Source: CAYVSY01 sp964454255
Lineage (GTDB): Bacteria > Bacillota_I > Bacilli_A > RF39 > UBA660
Reading direction: 5' to 3'
Assembly (NCBI GenBank): GCA_964454255.1
Contig: CAYVSY010000002.1
Location: 1 to 44,206 of the forward strand
Length of the DNA stretch: 44,206 nucleotides
In this document: positions 27,059 to 35,358 of the stretch, in pieces
How the letters are laid out: each line of letters starts with the position of its first letter
Position numbering within the stretch: position 1 is the stretch's first letter
Program-made: the position numbers and the translations under genes
The notes under the pieces: model-generated
Told to the model about the DNA's origin: nothing
What the model saw: only the letters and a program-made list of their open reading frames with translations
The model's database searches: none

Positions 27059-28435
27059 TTAATACTCACAATTATTTGGTGTTCTTGGGAATGGAATAAC
27101 ATCTCTAATGTTTTCGACACCGGTAATATACATAATTAATCGTTCAAAACCAAGTCCAAATCCTGAATGGTAGCATCCACCATATTTTCGTAGGTTTGTG
27201 AACCATTTAAGATTTTCAATAGGGATATTCATTTCTTTCATTCTAGTAATTAATTTGTCATAATCATCTTCTCTTTGGCTTCCACCGATAAGTTCTCCTG
27301 CTCCTGGAACTTCTAGGTCAACAGCGGCTACTGTTTTTCCATCTGCATTTTGTTTCATATAAAAGGCTTTAATATTTTTTGGCCAATTAGTAATAAATAC
27401 TGGACCATTATAATATTCTGTTATATATTTTTCATGTTCTTTAGCAATATCTTCTCCATATTCGGGAGTAAATTCCCATTTTACTTTAGCATTTTTTAAT
27501 AAAGTAATGGCGTCATAATGAGAAATTCTAGTAAATTGACTATTAATTACTTTCTTTAATTTATTTAGTAGTCCTTTTTCTACAAAGTTATCAAAAAATT
27601 CTAATTCTAATTGACATTTATCAAGGACATAATTGATTATAAATTTTAGCATATCTTCTTCTATATCCATTAATTGATTTAAATCACAAAAGGCAATTTC
27701 TGGTTCAATCATCCAAAATTCATTAGCGTGAACTTTGGTATTAGAATTTTCGGTTCTCATTGTTGGTCCAAAAGTATATATTTTTTTATAGGCCATCGCA
27801 AATGCTTCACCATGTAATTGACCAGAGCCAGTAATATATGTTTCTTTTCCGAATAAATCTTTATTAAAATCCACTTTATTTTCATCATTTTTTGGAATGT
27901 TATTTAAATTAAGGGTAGTAACTTTAAACATTTGACCACTACCTTCACAATCTGTTCCTGTTATAATAGGACTATGAAAATATACATAGTTATTACTTTG
28001 AAAATATTCATGAATAGCCATTGCACAAATACTTCTAACTCTAAAAACGGCATTGAATAAGTTGGTTCGAGGTCTTAAATATGCTTGTTCACGAAGAAAT
28101 TCCATTGAATGTTTTTTGGGTTGAATGGGGTAATCTTCAGGGCAATCTCCTAAAACGTCAATTGCTTTAAGGTTTAATTCAAATTTTTGACCTTTTTTTG
28201 GAGATTCAACAAGAATTCCGCATACTTTAACAGCACTTCCTATTTTTATTTTATTAATGTTATTAAAATTGTTTAATTTATCAGTATAAATAACTTGTAG
28301 AGATTTAAAATATGTTCCATCAAATAAATCAATAAATCCCATTGCGCTTTGCTTACGATGATTTTTTATCCATCCTTCTATAATAATTTCTTTTCCAATA
28401 TAATCTTTTATATATAATTCTCTTATGTCAATCAT
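27059..28435 (-). CDS. asnS: Asparaginyl-tRNA synthetase
   Basis: The 458-aa class II synthetase has an N-terminal OB fold (IIIEGWIKNHRKQSAMGFIDLFDG), then GPTMRTENSNTKVHANEFWM (motif 2 region), GELIGGSQRE and the motif 3 stretch GFGLGFERLIM. The pattern fits AsnRS better than AspRS. murC follows at one base. No T-box or other long leader lies upstream; the gap to the next gene holds only that gene's terminator and a short promoter region. Confidence 0.95.
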   Translation of the reverse strand: MIDIRELYIKDYIGKEIIIEGWIKNHRKQSAMGFIDLFDGTYFKSLQVIYTDKLNNFNNINKIKIGSAVKVCGILVESPKKGQKFELNLKAIDVLGDCPEDYPIQPKKHSMEFLREQAYLRPRTNLFNAVFRVRSICAMAIHEYFQSNNYVYFHSPIITGTDCEGSGQMFKVTTLNLNNIPKNDENKVDFNKDLFGKETYITGSGQLHGEAFAMAYKKIYTFGPTMRTENSNTKVHANEFWMIEPEIAFCDLNQLMDIEEDMLKFIINYVLDKCQLELEFFDNFVEKGLLNKLKKVINSQFTRISHYDAITLLKNAKVKWEFTPEYGEDIAKEHEKYITEYYNGPVFITNWPKNIKAFYMKQNADGKTVAAVDLEVPGAGELIGGSQREDDYDKLITRMKEMNIPIENLKWFTNLRKYGGCYHSGFGLGFERLIMYITGVENIRDVIPFPRTPNNCEY

Positions 28436-28476
28436 AATCTTCTTCCTCTCTTATTAAGATTATAATAAAAAATAAT

Positions 28477-28500
28477 AAAAAAAGCAACAAATTGCTTTAA
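28477..28500 (-). terminator. Terminator of the small XRE regulator
   Basis: On the minus strand AAAGCAA, a 4-base loop, TTGCTTT and a T-run, directly after the stop codon of the XRE gene. Confidence 0.75.
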
Positions 28501-28501
28501 T

Positions 28502-28858
28502 CTATAACTTTAATTTCTTATTTATAAGTGTAATTGCTCTTTTAGGATCATTAATAATAAAACTATATAACTCAATGTTTCTTTTTAATTCTTTGTTAAT
28601 TTCAATATCTACTTCAGACATTGCTCCGACATATTCGCGTGTGTCTTCGCTGATTATTAATTTTTCAGTTCCTAACAGATAGTCAGCTGATACATTGAAT
28701 GTGCTCATAAGTAGCAATAATGTTTCAATACTTGGTGTTCTAATACCCGTTTCATATCCACTGATAGATACTTTTGTGACGCCAATCATATCACCTAATT
28801 CTTGTTGAGATAAATTTTTTTCTTTTCTTAAATCTCTGATTCTTTTTCCTACTAACAT
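28502..28858 (-). CDS. XRE-family transcriptional regulator
   Basis: The 118-aa protein has a helix-turn-helix in residues 1-68 (IRDLRKEKNLSQQELGDMIGVTKVSISGYETG and the SADYLLG ending typical of SinR/CI-like regulators). The 50-residue charged C-terminal part carries no known domain. GAGAGGGA precedes the ATG at 28858. It is a single-gene unit with its own terminator. A palindrome sits between its -35 and -10, suggesting self-repression. Confidence 0.88.
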   Translation of the reverse strand: MLVGKRIRDLRKEKNLSQQELGDMIGVTKVSISGYETGIRTPSIETLLLLMSTFNVSADYLLGTEKLIISEDTREYVGAMSEVDIEINKELKRNIELYSFIINDPKRAITLINKKLKL

Positions 28859-28933
28859 ATTTAATCCCTCTCTATCTAAGGACATTGTAATATAGAAAGA
28901 TTGGCAATCGAACAATGTTAACTAATAAGTTAC

Positions 28934-28963
28934 ATTTTATTAACAATTGGTTATGACAGTCAA
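28934..28963 (-). promoter_or_regulatory. Promoter and possible operator of the XRE gene
   Basis: Minus strand TTGACT (28958-28963), 18-base spacer, TAAAAT (28934-28939). The spacer contains the near-palindrome TAACAATTGGTTA (28941-28953), arms TAAC and GTTA, a plausible site for the encoded regulator. Confidence 0.4.
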
Positions 28964-29009
28964 GATCGATGTAAAATTAATAACAAATGTTTAAAATGTT
29001 ATATCAATA

Positions 29010-29033
29010 TAAAAACAGATTATTCATCTGTTT
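29010..29033 (-). terminator. Terminator of ssb
   Basis: On the minus strand AAAACAGAT, a short loop, ATCTGTTTT and further T, overlapping the ssb stop. Confidence 0.75.
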
Positions 29034-29406
29034 TCTTGCTTTTTTTATTATTTTTTTCACTTGTATCTTCATCGTTATCGGAATGTGCTTTTGACGATAA
29101 GAATGTTACTCGTTCGGCAATTACTTCAGTGCATTTTCTTTTAGAACCGTCAGCATTATCGATTAATTGTGATTGCAATCTTCCTTTAACACCTAATAAA
29201 TCGCCTTTTTTAGTGTATTCTGTAGTCGATTCTGCTATTCCTGTCCATAATGTGCAATCAATGAAATCGGTTTCATATTCGCCATTAATGTTTTTAAAAC
29301 TTCTTGGAACAGCTAAAGTAATATTTGTTACTTTTTTGCCTTGATCAGTTAATTTTAATTCTGGATCTTTAACTAATCTTCCTACTATTACTGTTTGATT
29401 CAACAT
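29020..29406 (-). CDS. ssb: Single-stranded DNA-binding protein without the acidic C-terminal tip
   Basis: The 128-aa protein has a complete OB fold (MLNQTVIVGRLVKDPELK, VTNITLAVPRSFK, FIDCTLWTGIAESTTEYTKKGDLLGVKGRLQS). SSB coats single-stranded DNA in replication and repair. The tail after residue 105 is short and ends KNNKKSKKTDE; the usual DDDLPF-like acidic tip that recruits partner proteins is missing in all three frames. It is not next to rpsF/rpsR or rplI as primary ssb often is, so it could be a second, SsbB-like copy. GGAGGG precedes the ATG. Confidence 0.92.
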   Translation of the reverse strand: MLNQTVIVGRLVKDPELKLTDQGKKVTNITLAVPRSFKNINGEYETDFIDCTLWTGIAESTTEYTKKGDLLGVKGRLQSQLIDNADGSKRKCTEVIAERVTFLSSKAHSDNDEDTSEKNNKKSKKTDE

Positions 29407-29565
29407 ATTTTCCCTCCTTCAATGACAATATAACATATAAAAAAAGCCTTTACAAACGGCTAAAAATAATTTTTTTTTTATAATATTTTACAAAAAAACA
29501 AGCTTTGTTTATTAAAAACTCTTTTTTGTTTTCTTTTAATATACAGATACACTTGTTTTGTTAAA

Positions 29566-30813
29566 TCAATACTTTAATTCATTTTTAATACTATTAGCAA
29601 TGGCATCAGCAAATTTGTCTTTGCTATTAACAATTAAATTTAAATCATTATTGTTGATAATATAACCTAATTCAATAATATAACTTTCTAATCCGATAGC
29701 GCTATTATAGTGTTTATTAAATTCATTTTTTTCAATACTTCCATCAACATAAGCACCGGTTACTATTCCACCAGTTTCTCGAATCATAAAATAATAAGCT
29801 GAGTTTGTTGTTTTTAATGAATATTTTTGATCGGAATTATTTATTTCTGTTTGTTTAAATTGTCTTGTATAAACACCATTATATTTTTTAAATCCCATAT
29901 TATTGGAGTATTCTATTCCAGTATTGTTAACAATATTATCAACAATACTTCTAGCAAAAGTATAATCAATATTATTTGGGGTATATATTTCAACACCATA
30001 TTTGTTTTTATTTTCATGGCTATTTAAATGAATTGAAAATAAATATTTGGCACCACTACTGATAGCATTATCTATTCTACCATTATCTCCATAATTTTCT
30101 AGATAAATATCTGCTTGTCTAGTCATTAGGACTTTAAGTCCGATATTTTCTAATTTTTCTTTTAGTATTTCTGATATTTGTAATGTTAAAGTTTTTTCTA
30201 ATGTTGATTCATTATGTGCTCCGCCGTCTCTTCCACCATGACCAGGATCAATCGCAATATCATAAATTTCATTATTAGTATTGTTACTGATATTTAATGA
30301 TAATGTTTGGTCTTCGTTTTCACTGTTAACAATAATTTCATTATTATATTTAGATAATGTATAATATGTTAAATTATTATATTTTGTTTCATTTTTTAGG
30401 GAATAATATTTAGTAATTGTATTTCCTTCATTTTCATATTCTACTTTAATAAAAAATTTATTCATTCCTTTTTCAATATCATCAAGATATAATCCATCAT
30501 TTATTAAATCACTTATATTGAATAAAATAATTTTATTATCATTATCTTTGTTAAAAATACATTTTATTGTTTTTATATCATTATTGTAAATTATTAATTC
30601 AATATTTTTATATTCAATATCTTCTAAATTAATATGACCATATATGTTTAAATGATTACCATATATATATAATTTATTTATTATTCCGTTTTCTTTTTCA
30701 GGCGTTATTATAAGTGGTTCTTTTGATTCTTTTTTTGGTGTATAGGTGTTATATATATAGTATATAGCGCCGGCTATGAATAAAAAAAGAATAAAATATA
30801 TTAATTTTTTGAT
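29566..30813 (-). CDS. Membrane-anchored N-acetylmuramoyl-L-alanine amidase, apparent ATC start
   Basis: The catalytic Amidase_3 domain is in the second half: DPGHGGRDGG, Glu in NESTLEKT, SIHLNSHENK and catalytic Glu in YIIELGYIINN. The first in-frame ATG (30465) would give a protein with no export signal. The same frame stays open 348 bases further upstream and encodes KKLIYFILFLFIAGAIYYIYN, a textbook signal anchor, then about 95 residues of linker. That extension has no ATG, GTG or TTG at its start. The codon at the expected place, after AAGGGTGATATT, is ATC (30811-30813). sufB just upstream uses GGTGATATT then ATG. The full product would be 415 aa. The start lies 4 bases after the sufB stop. 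Confidence 0.8.
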   Translation of the reverse strand: MKKLIYFILFLFIAGAIYYIYNTYTPKKESKEPLIITPEKENGIINKLYIYGNHLNIYGHINLEDIEYKNIELIIYNNDIKTIKCIFNKDNDNKIILFNISDLINDGLYLDDIEKGMNKFFIKVEYENEGNTITKYYSLKNETKYNNLTYYTLSKYNNEIIVNSENEDQTLSLNISNNTNNEIYDIAIDPGHGGRDGGAHNESTLEKTLTLQISEILKEKLENIGLKVLMTRQADIYLENYGDNGRIDNAISSGAKYLFSIHLNSHENKNKYGVEIYTPNNIDYTFARSIVDNIVNNTGIEYSNNMGFKKYNGVYTRQFKQTEINNSDQKYSLKTTNSAYYFMIRETGGIVTGAYVDGSIEKNEFNKHYNSAIGLESYIIELGYIINNNDLNLIVNSKDKFADAIANSIKNELKY

Positions 30814-30817
30814 AATA

Positions 30818-32122
30818 TCACCCTTTCATGTTATCTTTAAGAAGTCTATTTAACTCAACAGCATATTCCATTGGTAACTCCTCTCTAAATTCATTAATAA
30901 ATCCCAAAACAATTAAATCCTTGGCATCATTTTCACTTATACCTCTTGTTTGTAGATAATATAATTGTTCTTCACCAATTTTAGAAACGGTTGCTTCATG
31001 TTCTAAAATCGATGACTCGTTATTAACAATATTGGTTGGGATAGTATCACTTTTGGATTTGTTGTCTAATAGTATTGTATCACATTTTACATTAGCGGTC
31101 GAATTATAAGCATTTCTTTCAATTTTGACAGTTCCACGATAAGTGGCATTTCCACCATTTGATGCAATAGATTTTGAAATTATAGTGCTTTTTGTATATG
31201 GAGCTAAGTGAATCATTTTAGCACCACTATCTTGAATTTGATTATTCGAAGCAGCCGCAATGGAAATACATTTTCCCTTGGCATATGGTTCATTTAATAT
31301 ACAACATGGATATTTCATATTGACATGTGAACCAATATTTCCATCAATCCATTCCATCAATCCATTTTCATTAACTAAAGCTCGTTTTGTAACTAAATTA
31401 TAAACATCATTTGACCAATTTTGAATAGTCGTGTAACGGCATTTAGCATTTTTACCTACAAATATTTCAACAACAGCGGCATGAAGAGCGTCACTTGTAT
31501 ATGTTGGTGCTGTGCATCCTTCAATGTAATATAATTCACTATCGTCATCAACAATTATCAGCGTTCTTTCAAATTGTCCCATATTACGAGTATTTATTCT
31601 AAAATAACTTTGAAGTGGTCTATCCAATTTAGTATTTTTGGGAATATATATGAATGTGCCACCACTCCAAACAGCACCGTTTAAAGCAGTCCATTTATTT
31701 TCATCATATTTTACTAATGAATTAAAATATTTTTTAAATAAATCAGGATATTTTTTATAAGCTGTATCAGTATCTAAAAAAATAACATTTTTATCACTTA
31801 ATTCTTTTATCATATTTTGATATATGACTTCACTATCGTATTGTGCATGTGAACCATCTAAGTATTTTTCTTCGGCTTTAATAACTCCTAATTGGTCAAA
31901 TACATTTTTAATGTTGCTATCTATATTATTCCAATTATTAGTTAAATCATTTATTCTTTTTTTGTAATAAGTGATATTATCAAGATTAATATTAATTTTT
32001 GGACCAAAATTTGGTTCTTTAATTTTTTTAAAATATTTTAAGCAATTAAGACGAAATTTTAACATAAAACTATCTTCGTTTTTAATGTTTGAAATTTCTT
32101 TAATTGTATTTTCATTTAGCAT
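30818..32122 (-). CDS. sufB: Fe-S cluster assembly scaffold SufB
   Basis: The 434-aa protein has SufB blocks TALNGAVWSGGTFIYIPK, YYIEGCTAPTYTSDALHAAVVEIFV, TIQNWSNDVYNLVTKRA, NRxLHLAP-like SGAKMIHLAPYTKSTIISKSIA and EHEATVSKIGEEQLYYLQTRG. It forms the SufBCD scaffold with SufC and SufD. It ends in TGA, evidence that TGA is a stop here. It is about 3.2 kb downstream of sufD, separated by two unknown genes, but keeps its own promoter. Its start ATG follows GGTGATATT. Confidence 0.96.
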   Translation of the reverse strand: MLNENTIKEISNIKNEDSFMLKFRLNCLKYFKKIKEPNFGPKININLDNITYYKKRINDLTNNWNNIDSNIKNVFDQLGVIKAEEKYLDGSHAQYDSEVIYQNMIKELSDKNVIFLDTDTAYKKYPDLFKKYFNSLVKYDENKWTALNGAVWSGGTFIYIPKNTKLDRPLQSYFRINTRNMGQFERTLIIVDDDSELYYIEGCTAPTYTSDALHAAVVEIFVGKNAKCRYTTIQNWSNDVYNLVTKRALVNENGLMEWIDGNIGSHVNMKYPCCILNEPYAKGKCISIAAASNNQIQDSGAKMIHLAPYTKSTIISKSIASNGGNATYRGTVKIERNAYNSTANVKCDTILLDNKSKSDTIPTNIVNNESSILEHEATVSKIGEEQLYYLQTRGISENDAKDLIVLGFINEFREELPMEYAVELNRLLKDNMKG

Positions 32123-32138
32123 AATATCACCTATAATT

Positions 32139-32147
32139 ATTATAACA
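32139..32147 (-). promoter_or_regulatory. Extended -10 promoter of sufB
   Basis: Minus strand TGTTATAAT, an extended -10 with no good -35, 16 bases before the ATG. The same nonamer occurs before sufC. Confidence 0.5.
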
Positions 32148-32156
32148 TTTTAAATT

Positions 32157-32195
32157 AAAAACAACCATCAATTTAATTATTTGATGCGTTGTTTA
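32157..32195 (-). terminator. Terminator of the unknown gene upstream of sufB
   Basis: On the minus strand AACAACGCATCAA and ATTGATGGTTGTT pair around an AT loop and run into T residues, overlapping the stop codon of the upstream gene. Confidence 0.7.
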
Positions 32196-32770
32196 TTCTT
32201 TATTGTGTCAATTTTACTATTTAATGTTTTGTAATTGTATTTATCTAAAAGCATTTTTATTAAAGTATCTTTATCACATTCGGCCATGATTTTTAATATA
32301 TCATCTTTTGACATATTATTTAATATGGCTGAAGAATTATTTTTAGATTTATTCATTTCGTTAATAAAAGCTATAAATTCATTTAATTCATCTAATTGAT
32401 TAGTATCATTATCATGTATTTCAATAGTAACTAATATAGAATCATTTTCTTTTTCTAATGTTATAGTAATAATATTATCGTTTTTTTTAATGCTTTTAAT
32501 ATATATATTCTTGGTTAATATATAATGTTCTAAAAATTGAGCTATGGTATTAATCCAATTATATTCTTTTTCTATTCTTTTGGCACATTTTAATTCATCT
32601 GTTATTTTACCTTCAGGAATTTTTATTTCATTAAAACAATTTAATAAAAACGAATTATCATAATATTTTATTAACATAATTTTTTCTCCAATTTTTTGTC
32701 CATTAATAGTATTTGGAGAATCTTTATGTAATGATTCATCAATTATATTATTAATATCAATTGTGTTCAT
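32177..32770 (-). CDS. Protein of unknown function within the SUF region
   Basis: The 197-aa soluble, Asn/Lys/Ile-rich protein has no domain I recognise. The N-terminal half contains YDNSFLLNCFNEIKIPEGKI and a beta-rich stretch (NIITITLEKENDSILVTIEIHDND). The C-terminal third looks helical and charged (MSKDDILKIMAECDKDTLIKMLLDKYN). No membrane segment. The ATG at 32770 follows GGGTGAT. It lies between sufU and sufB on the same strand but has its own terminator, and is divergent from the next unknown gene. A link to Fe-S assembly is positional only. Confidence 0.75.
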   Translation of the reverse strand: MNTIDINNIIDESLHKDSPNTINGQKIGEKIMLIKYYDNSFLLNCFNEIKIPEGKITDELKCAKRIEKEYNWINTIAQFLEHYILTKNIYIKSIKKNDNIITITLEKENDSILVTIEIHDNDTNQLDELNEFIAFINEMNKSKNNSSAILNNMSKDDILKIMAECDKDTLIKMLLDKYNYKTLNSKIDTIKNKQRIK

Positions 32771-32855
32771 AAAATCACCCATAATGTGTATTATAGTTGA
32801 ATAAGTTATTTATGTCAACAAAAAAATGTGATATATTATTAAATGGAGGATATGT

Positions 32856-33719
32856 ATGAAAGAAAATATTGTTATTCGTAATAAAGTAGTTTCTACTGAT
32901 ATTATTATGAGGATGTTGGATTTATTGACTAATGAAAAAAACAAATATGAAATAGAGATGGATTCCAATAAAAATAGTTTTATTAAATATGAAATTACTA
33001 TTAAAGATAATTTGCCTTATATTTGCAATTCATATGAGGAATGTAAACAAATAATGTATAATAAATTATCAATGATTGAAAAAATAGATTGTTTATTAAA
33101 TGTTTCGTATTCTTCTGTGAATGAAAAAAACGATAAAATTGATAATGTTTCTTATATTCGTTTTATTGCGGTAGAAAATTTAATTGAAGTTATTTATAGT
33201 GGATATGATTTAAATAACTCTTTAAAAGATACATATTTATTTATTAAAGGGATGTTTAATAATTGTATAGATAGATATGATTGGATAGTTAAAAATAATT
33301 TTTTGATTAAGTATATAGTTTCAAATTCTTATTCATATATTTATGGAACGGGAATATGCATATTGTTAATGGCTTTAAGAGTTATTAGAAGTTTATATAG
33401 TTTTATTTTTGGATTTTTAATATTAGATATAATAATATCTTATATTATAGGTATATTTTTATTTGACAATGCTATATCATCATTATATAATTCAATATTA
33501 CCTAATAAAAAAAGAGTAGGATTTAAAAAAGGTGATTATAAAATAGTTAATGATATTGATAATTATAAGGAATATTCAGAAGTAATAATTGGTTCAAATG
33601 CTTTTAATTTAAAAAATAGAGAAGAAATTATGAAATTATATAATAGTCGCAAAAATATTTTTATAAAAGAACTGGGAATTATTTTTGTCTTATCCATAAT
33701 AATGGGATTGATAATATAA
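32856..33719 (+). CDS. Membrane protein of unknown function
   Basis: The 287-aa protein has a soluble N-terminal part of about 160 residues, then hydrophobic segments around residues 165-205 and one at the C-terminus (LGIIFVLSIIMGLII). No family recognised. GGAGGATATGT precedes the ATG. It is the only plus-strand gene in a stretch of minus-strand SUF genes and is closed by a strong bidirectional hairpin. Codon use and base composition look like the neighbours, so there is no sign of recent transfer. Confidence 0.75.
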   Translation: MKENIVIRNKVVSTDIIMRMLDLLTNEKNKYEIEMDSNKNSFIKYEITIKDNLPYICNSYEECKQIMYNKLSMIEKIDCLLNVSYSSVNEKNDKIDNVSYIRFIAVENLIEVIYSGYDLNNSLKDTYLFIKGMFNNCIDRYDWIVKNNFLIKYIVSNSYSYIYGTGICILLMALRVIRSLYSFIFGFLILDIIISYIIGIFLFDNAISSLYNSILPNKKRVGFKKGDYKIVNDIDNYKEYSEVIIGSNAFNLKNREEIMKLYNSRKNIFIKELGIIFVLSIIMGLII

Positions 33720-33752
33720 AAAGAATTGTCTATTTTTTTAACAATTCTTTTT
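33718..33752. terminator. Bidirectional terminator between the unknown membrane gene and sufU
   Basis: AAAAAGAATTGT and ACAATTCTTTTT form a perfect 12-bp stem around an 11-base loop, with A and T runs serving both strands. It lies partly within the sufU 3' end. Confidence 0.85.
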
Positions 33753-34149
33753 CAATGCCCTTCCAACTTAATGTAGCACAATTTTTTCTTGAGGGTTGTT
33801 TTCCTATATCATTATATACAATGGCTTCTTTTAAAAGATCTTTATTATAATCTTTTTCATCAATCATATTATTGTAATTATTAATAATTTTTTTTGCTTC
33901 TTCTAATGTTTTTCCAATTAATAATTTAGTCATTATTGATGTTGATGATATACATATAACACATGCTTCACCATCAAATTTTAAATCTTTTATAATATTA
34001 TTTTCAATTAATAAATATAAATCAATGTTGTCTATACAAGAATTACTTCTAGTATTTAGTTTAATATATTGATTGTTGTTAATTCTATTCCTATTTGCTG
34101 GATTATTGTAATTATCTAATATAATACTTCTTTTTAATTCGTCATTCAT
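33730..34149 (-). CDS. sufU: SufU sulfur-transfer/scaffold protein
   Basis: The 139-aa IscU-fold protein has three conserved Cys: NSCID (usually CGD), DGEACVICISSTSIMT and RKNCATLSWKGIEK. In Firmicutes SufU binds zinc and takes sulfur from SufS. The Gly of CGD is Ile here but the Asp is kept. The sufS stop codon TAG forms part of the sufU ribosome-binding site (TAGGTGAT), 8 bases before the ATG, so the two are tightly coupled. Confidence 0.94.
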   Translation of the reverse strand: MNDELKRSIILDNYNNPANRNRINNNQYIKLNTRSNSCIDNIDLYLLIENNIIKDLKFDGEACVICISSTSIMTKLLIGKTLEEAKKIINNYNNMIDEKDYNKDLLKEAIVYNDIGKQPSRKNCATLSWKGIEKELLKK

Positions 34150-34157
34150 AGTATCAC

Positions 34158-35354
34158 CTATAATATTTCCTTATATATGTTTTTGATATTTTTTAGAGCA
34201 TTAATTAATAAATCTATTTCTTCTTTGGTATTATACATGGCTAGACTAATGCGACATGTATTTGCAATTCCTATTTCATCTTTTAAAATTTTAGCACAAT
34301 GATTTCCAGCTCTAATGCATATATTATATTTATTCAGATAAATAGCTGTGTCTTGGCTAAAAACATTTTTAACGTTAAAAGCCACAATGCTTCCTTTGCT
34401 ATTTTCATCATAAATAGTAATAAAATCCAATTTTTTAAGTTCATTAACTAAATATTCTCTTATTTCATATATATATTTATTAATTTTTTTTATTCCAATA
34501 TTGTTTATATAATTAACGGCTTCAGCAAAGCCAATTGCACCAGCGATGTTTTGAGTTCCAGCTTCTAATTTTTCTGGTAGTTCTTTTAATTCAATATTAG
34601 TATCGTTTTCAAAATTACTATTCATGCCACCGCCATAATTCAACGGAACAACGTTACTTAATAATTTATATTTTCCATATAAAATACCAGTTCCAGTTGG
34701 GCCATACATTTTATGAGCTGAAAAAGCAAGAAAATCAATATCTAGATCTTGAACATCGATGATATTATGGCACATGCCTTGTGCCCCGTCAACAACAATT
34801 AATATATTGTTTTCGTGAGCTAATTTAGCAATATTTTTTATATCTCTAGTATCGCCAATAACATTTGTCGTTAGAGCTAATGAAATTACTTTGGTGTTTA
34901 TATTTATTATTTTTTTGATGTTGTCTAAAGTTACTTCTTTATTTTTATTCAAATCAACATATCTAATTTTTAAGTTAAGATTCTTGGCAATTATAAACCA
35001 TGGTAATATATTAGAAGCATGTTCACTTTTACTTAGTATTATTTCATCGTTTTTCTTTAAAATATTTTTAAAATATCCAAAAACAATTTGATTTAAGCTA
35101 TTTGTTGTTCCAGAAGTCCATATTATTTCTCTTACATCTTTAGCATTTATAAAATTTTTAATTGTTTCTCTAGCATTTTCAAAAGCATCACTAGCATCAA
35201 TACTAATATTATAATCGCCTCGATGGACATTGGCACAATAATAATTATAGTAATTGTCCATGGCTTCAATAACTATCTTTGGTTTAAATGTTGTAGCACT
35301 ATTATCAAAATAAATTATATTATTGTTTAGCATATTGAAATCTTCTCTATTCAT
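34158..35354 (-). CDS. sufS: Cysteine desulfurase SufS
   Basis: The 398-aa PLP enzyme removes sulfur from cysteine for Fe-S assembly. Visible are YFDNSATTFKP, the His in KSEHASNILPW, VDGAQGMCHN, the PLP Lys in AFSAHKMYGPTGTGIL, the EAGTQNIAGAIGF stretch and the catalytic Cys loop IRAGNHCAK. Length typical of group II (SufS/CsdA). GGAGGTGAC precedes the ATG, just after sufD. Confidence 0.96.
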   Translation of the reverse strand: MNREDFNMLNNNIIYFDNSATTFKPKIVIEAMDNYYNYYCANVHRGDYNISIDASDAFENARETIKNFINAKDVREIIWTSGTTNSLNQIVFGYFKNILKKNDEIILSKSEHASNILPWFIIAKNLNLKIRYVDLNKNKEVTLDNIKKIININTKVISLALTTNVIGDTRDIKNIAKLAHENNILIVVDGAQGMCHNIIDVQDLDIDFLAFSAHKMYGPTGTGILYGKYKLLSNVVPLNYGGGMNSNFENDTNIELKELPEKLEAGTQNIAGAIGFAEAVNYINNIGIKKINKYIYEIREYLVNELKKLDFITIYDENSKGSIVAFNVKNVFSQDTAIYLNKYNICIRAGNHCAKILKDEIGIANTCRISLAMYNTKEEIDLLINALKNIKNIYKEIL

Positions 35355-35358
35355 ATTG

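Noticed and set aside
28436..28501. T-box leader for asnS
   Set aside because: The gap is only 66 bases and is taken up by a terminator hairpin and promoter.
28890..28915. GTTCGATTGCC on the minus strand as a tRNA T-arm
   Set aside because: No matching stem and no other tRNA parts nearby.
29407..29565. Small RNA or short gene in the ssb-amidase gap
   Set aside because: Only an AT-rich stretch with weak hairpins (AGCC/GGCT; AACAAGCTTTGTT); no open frame with a ribosome-binding site and no conserved RNA motif.
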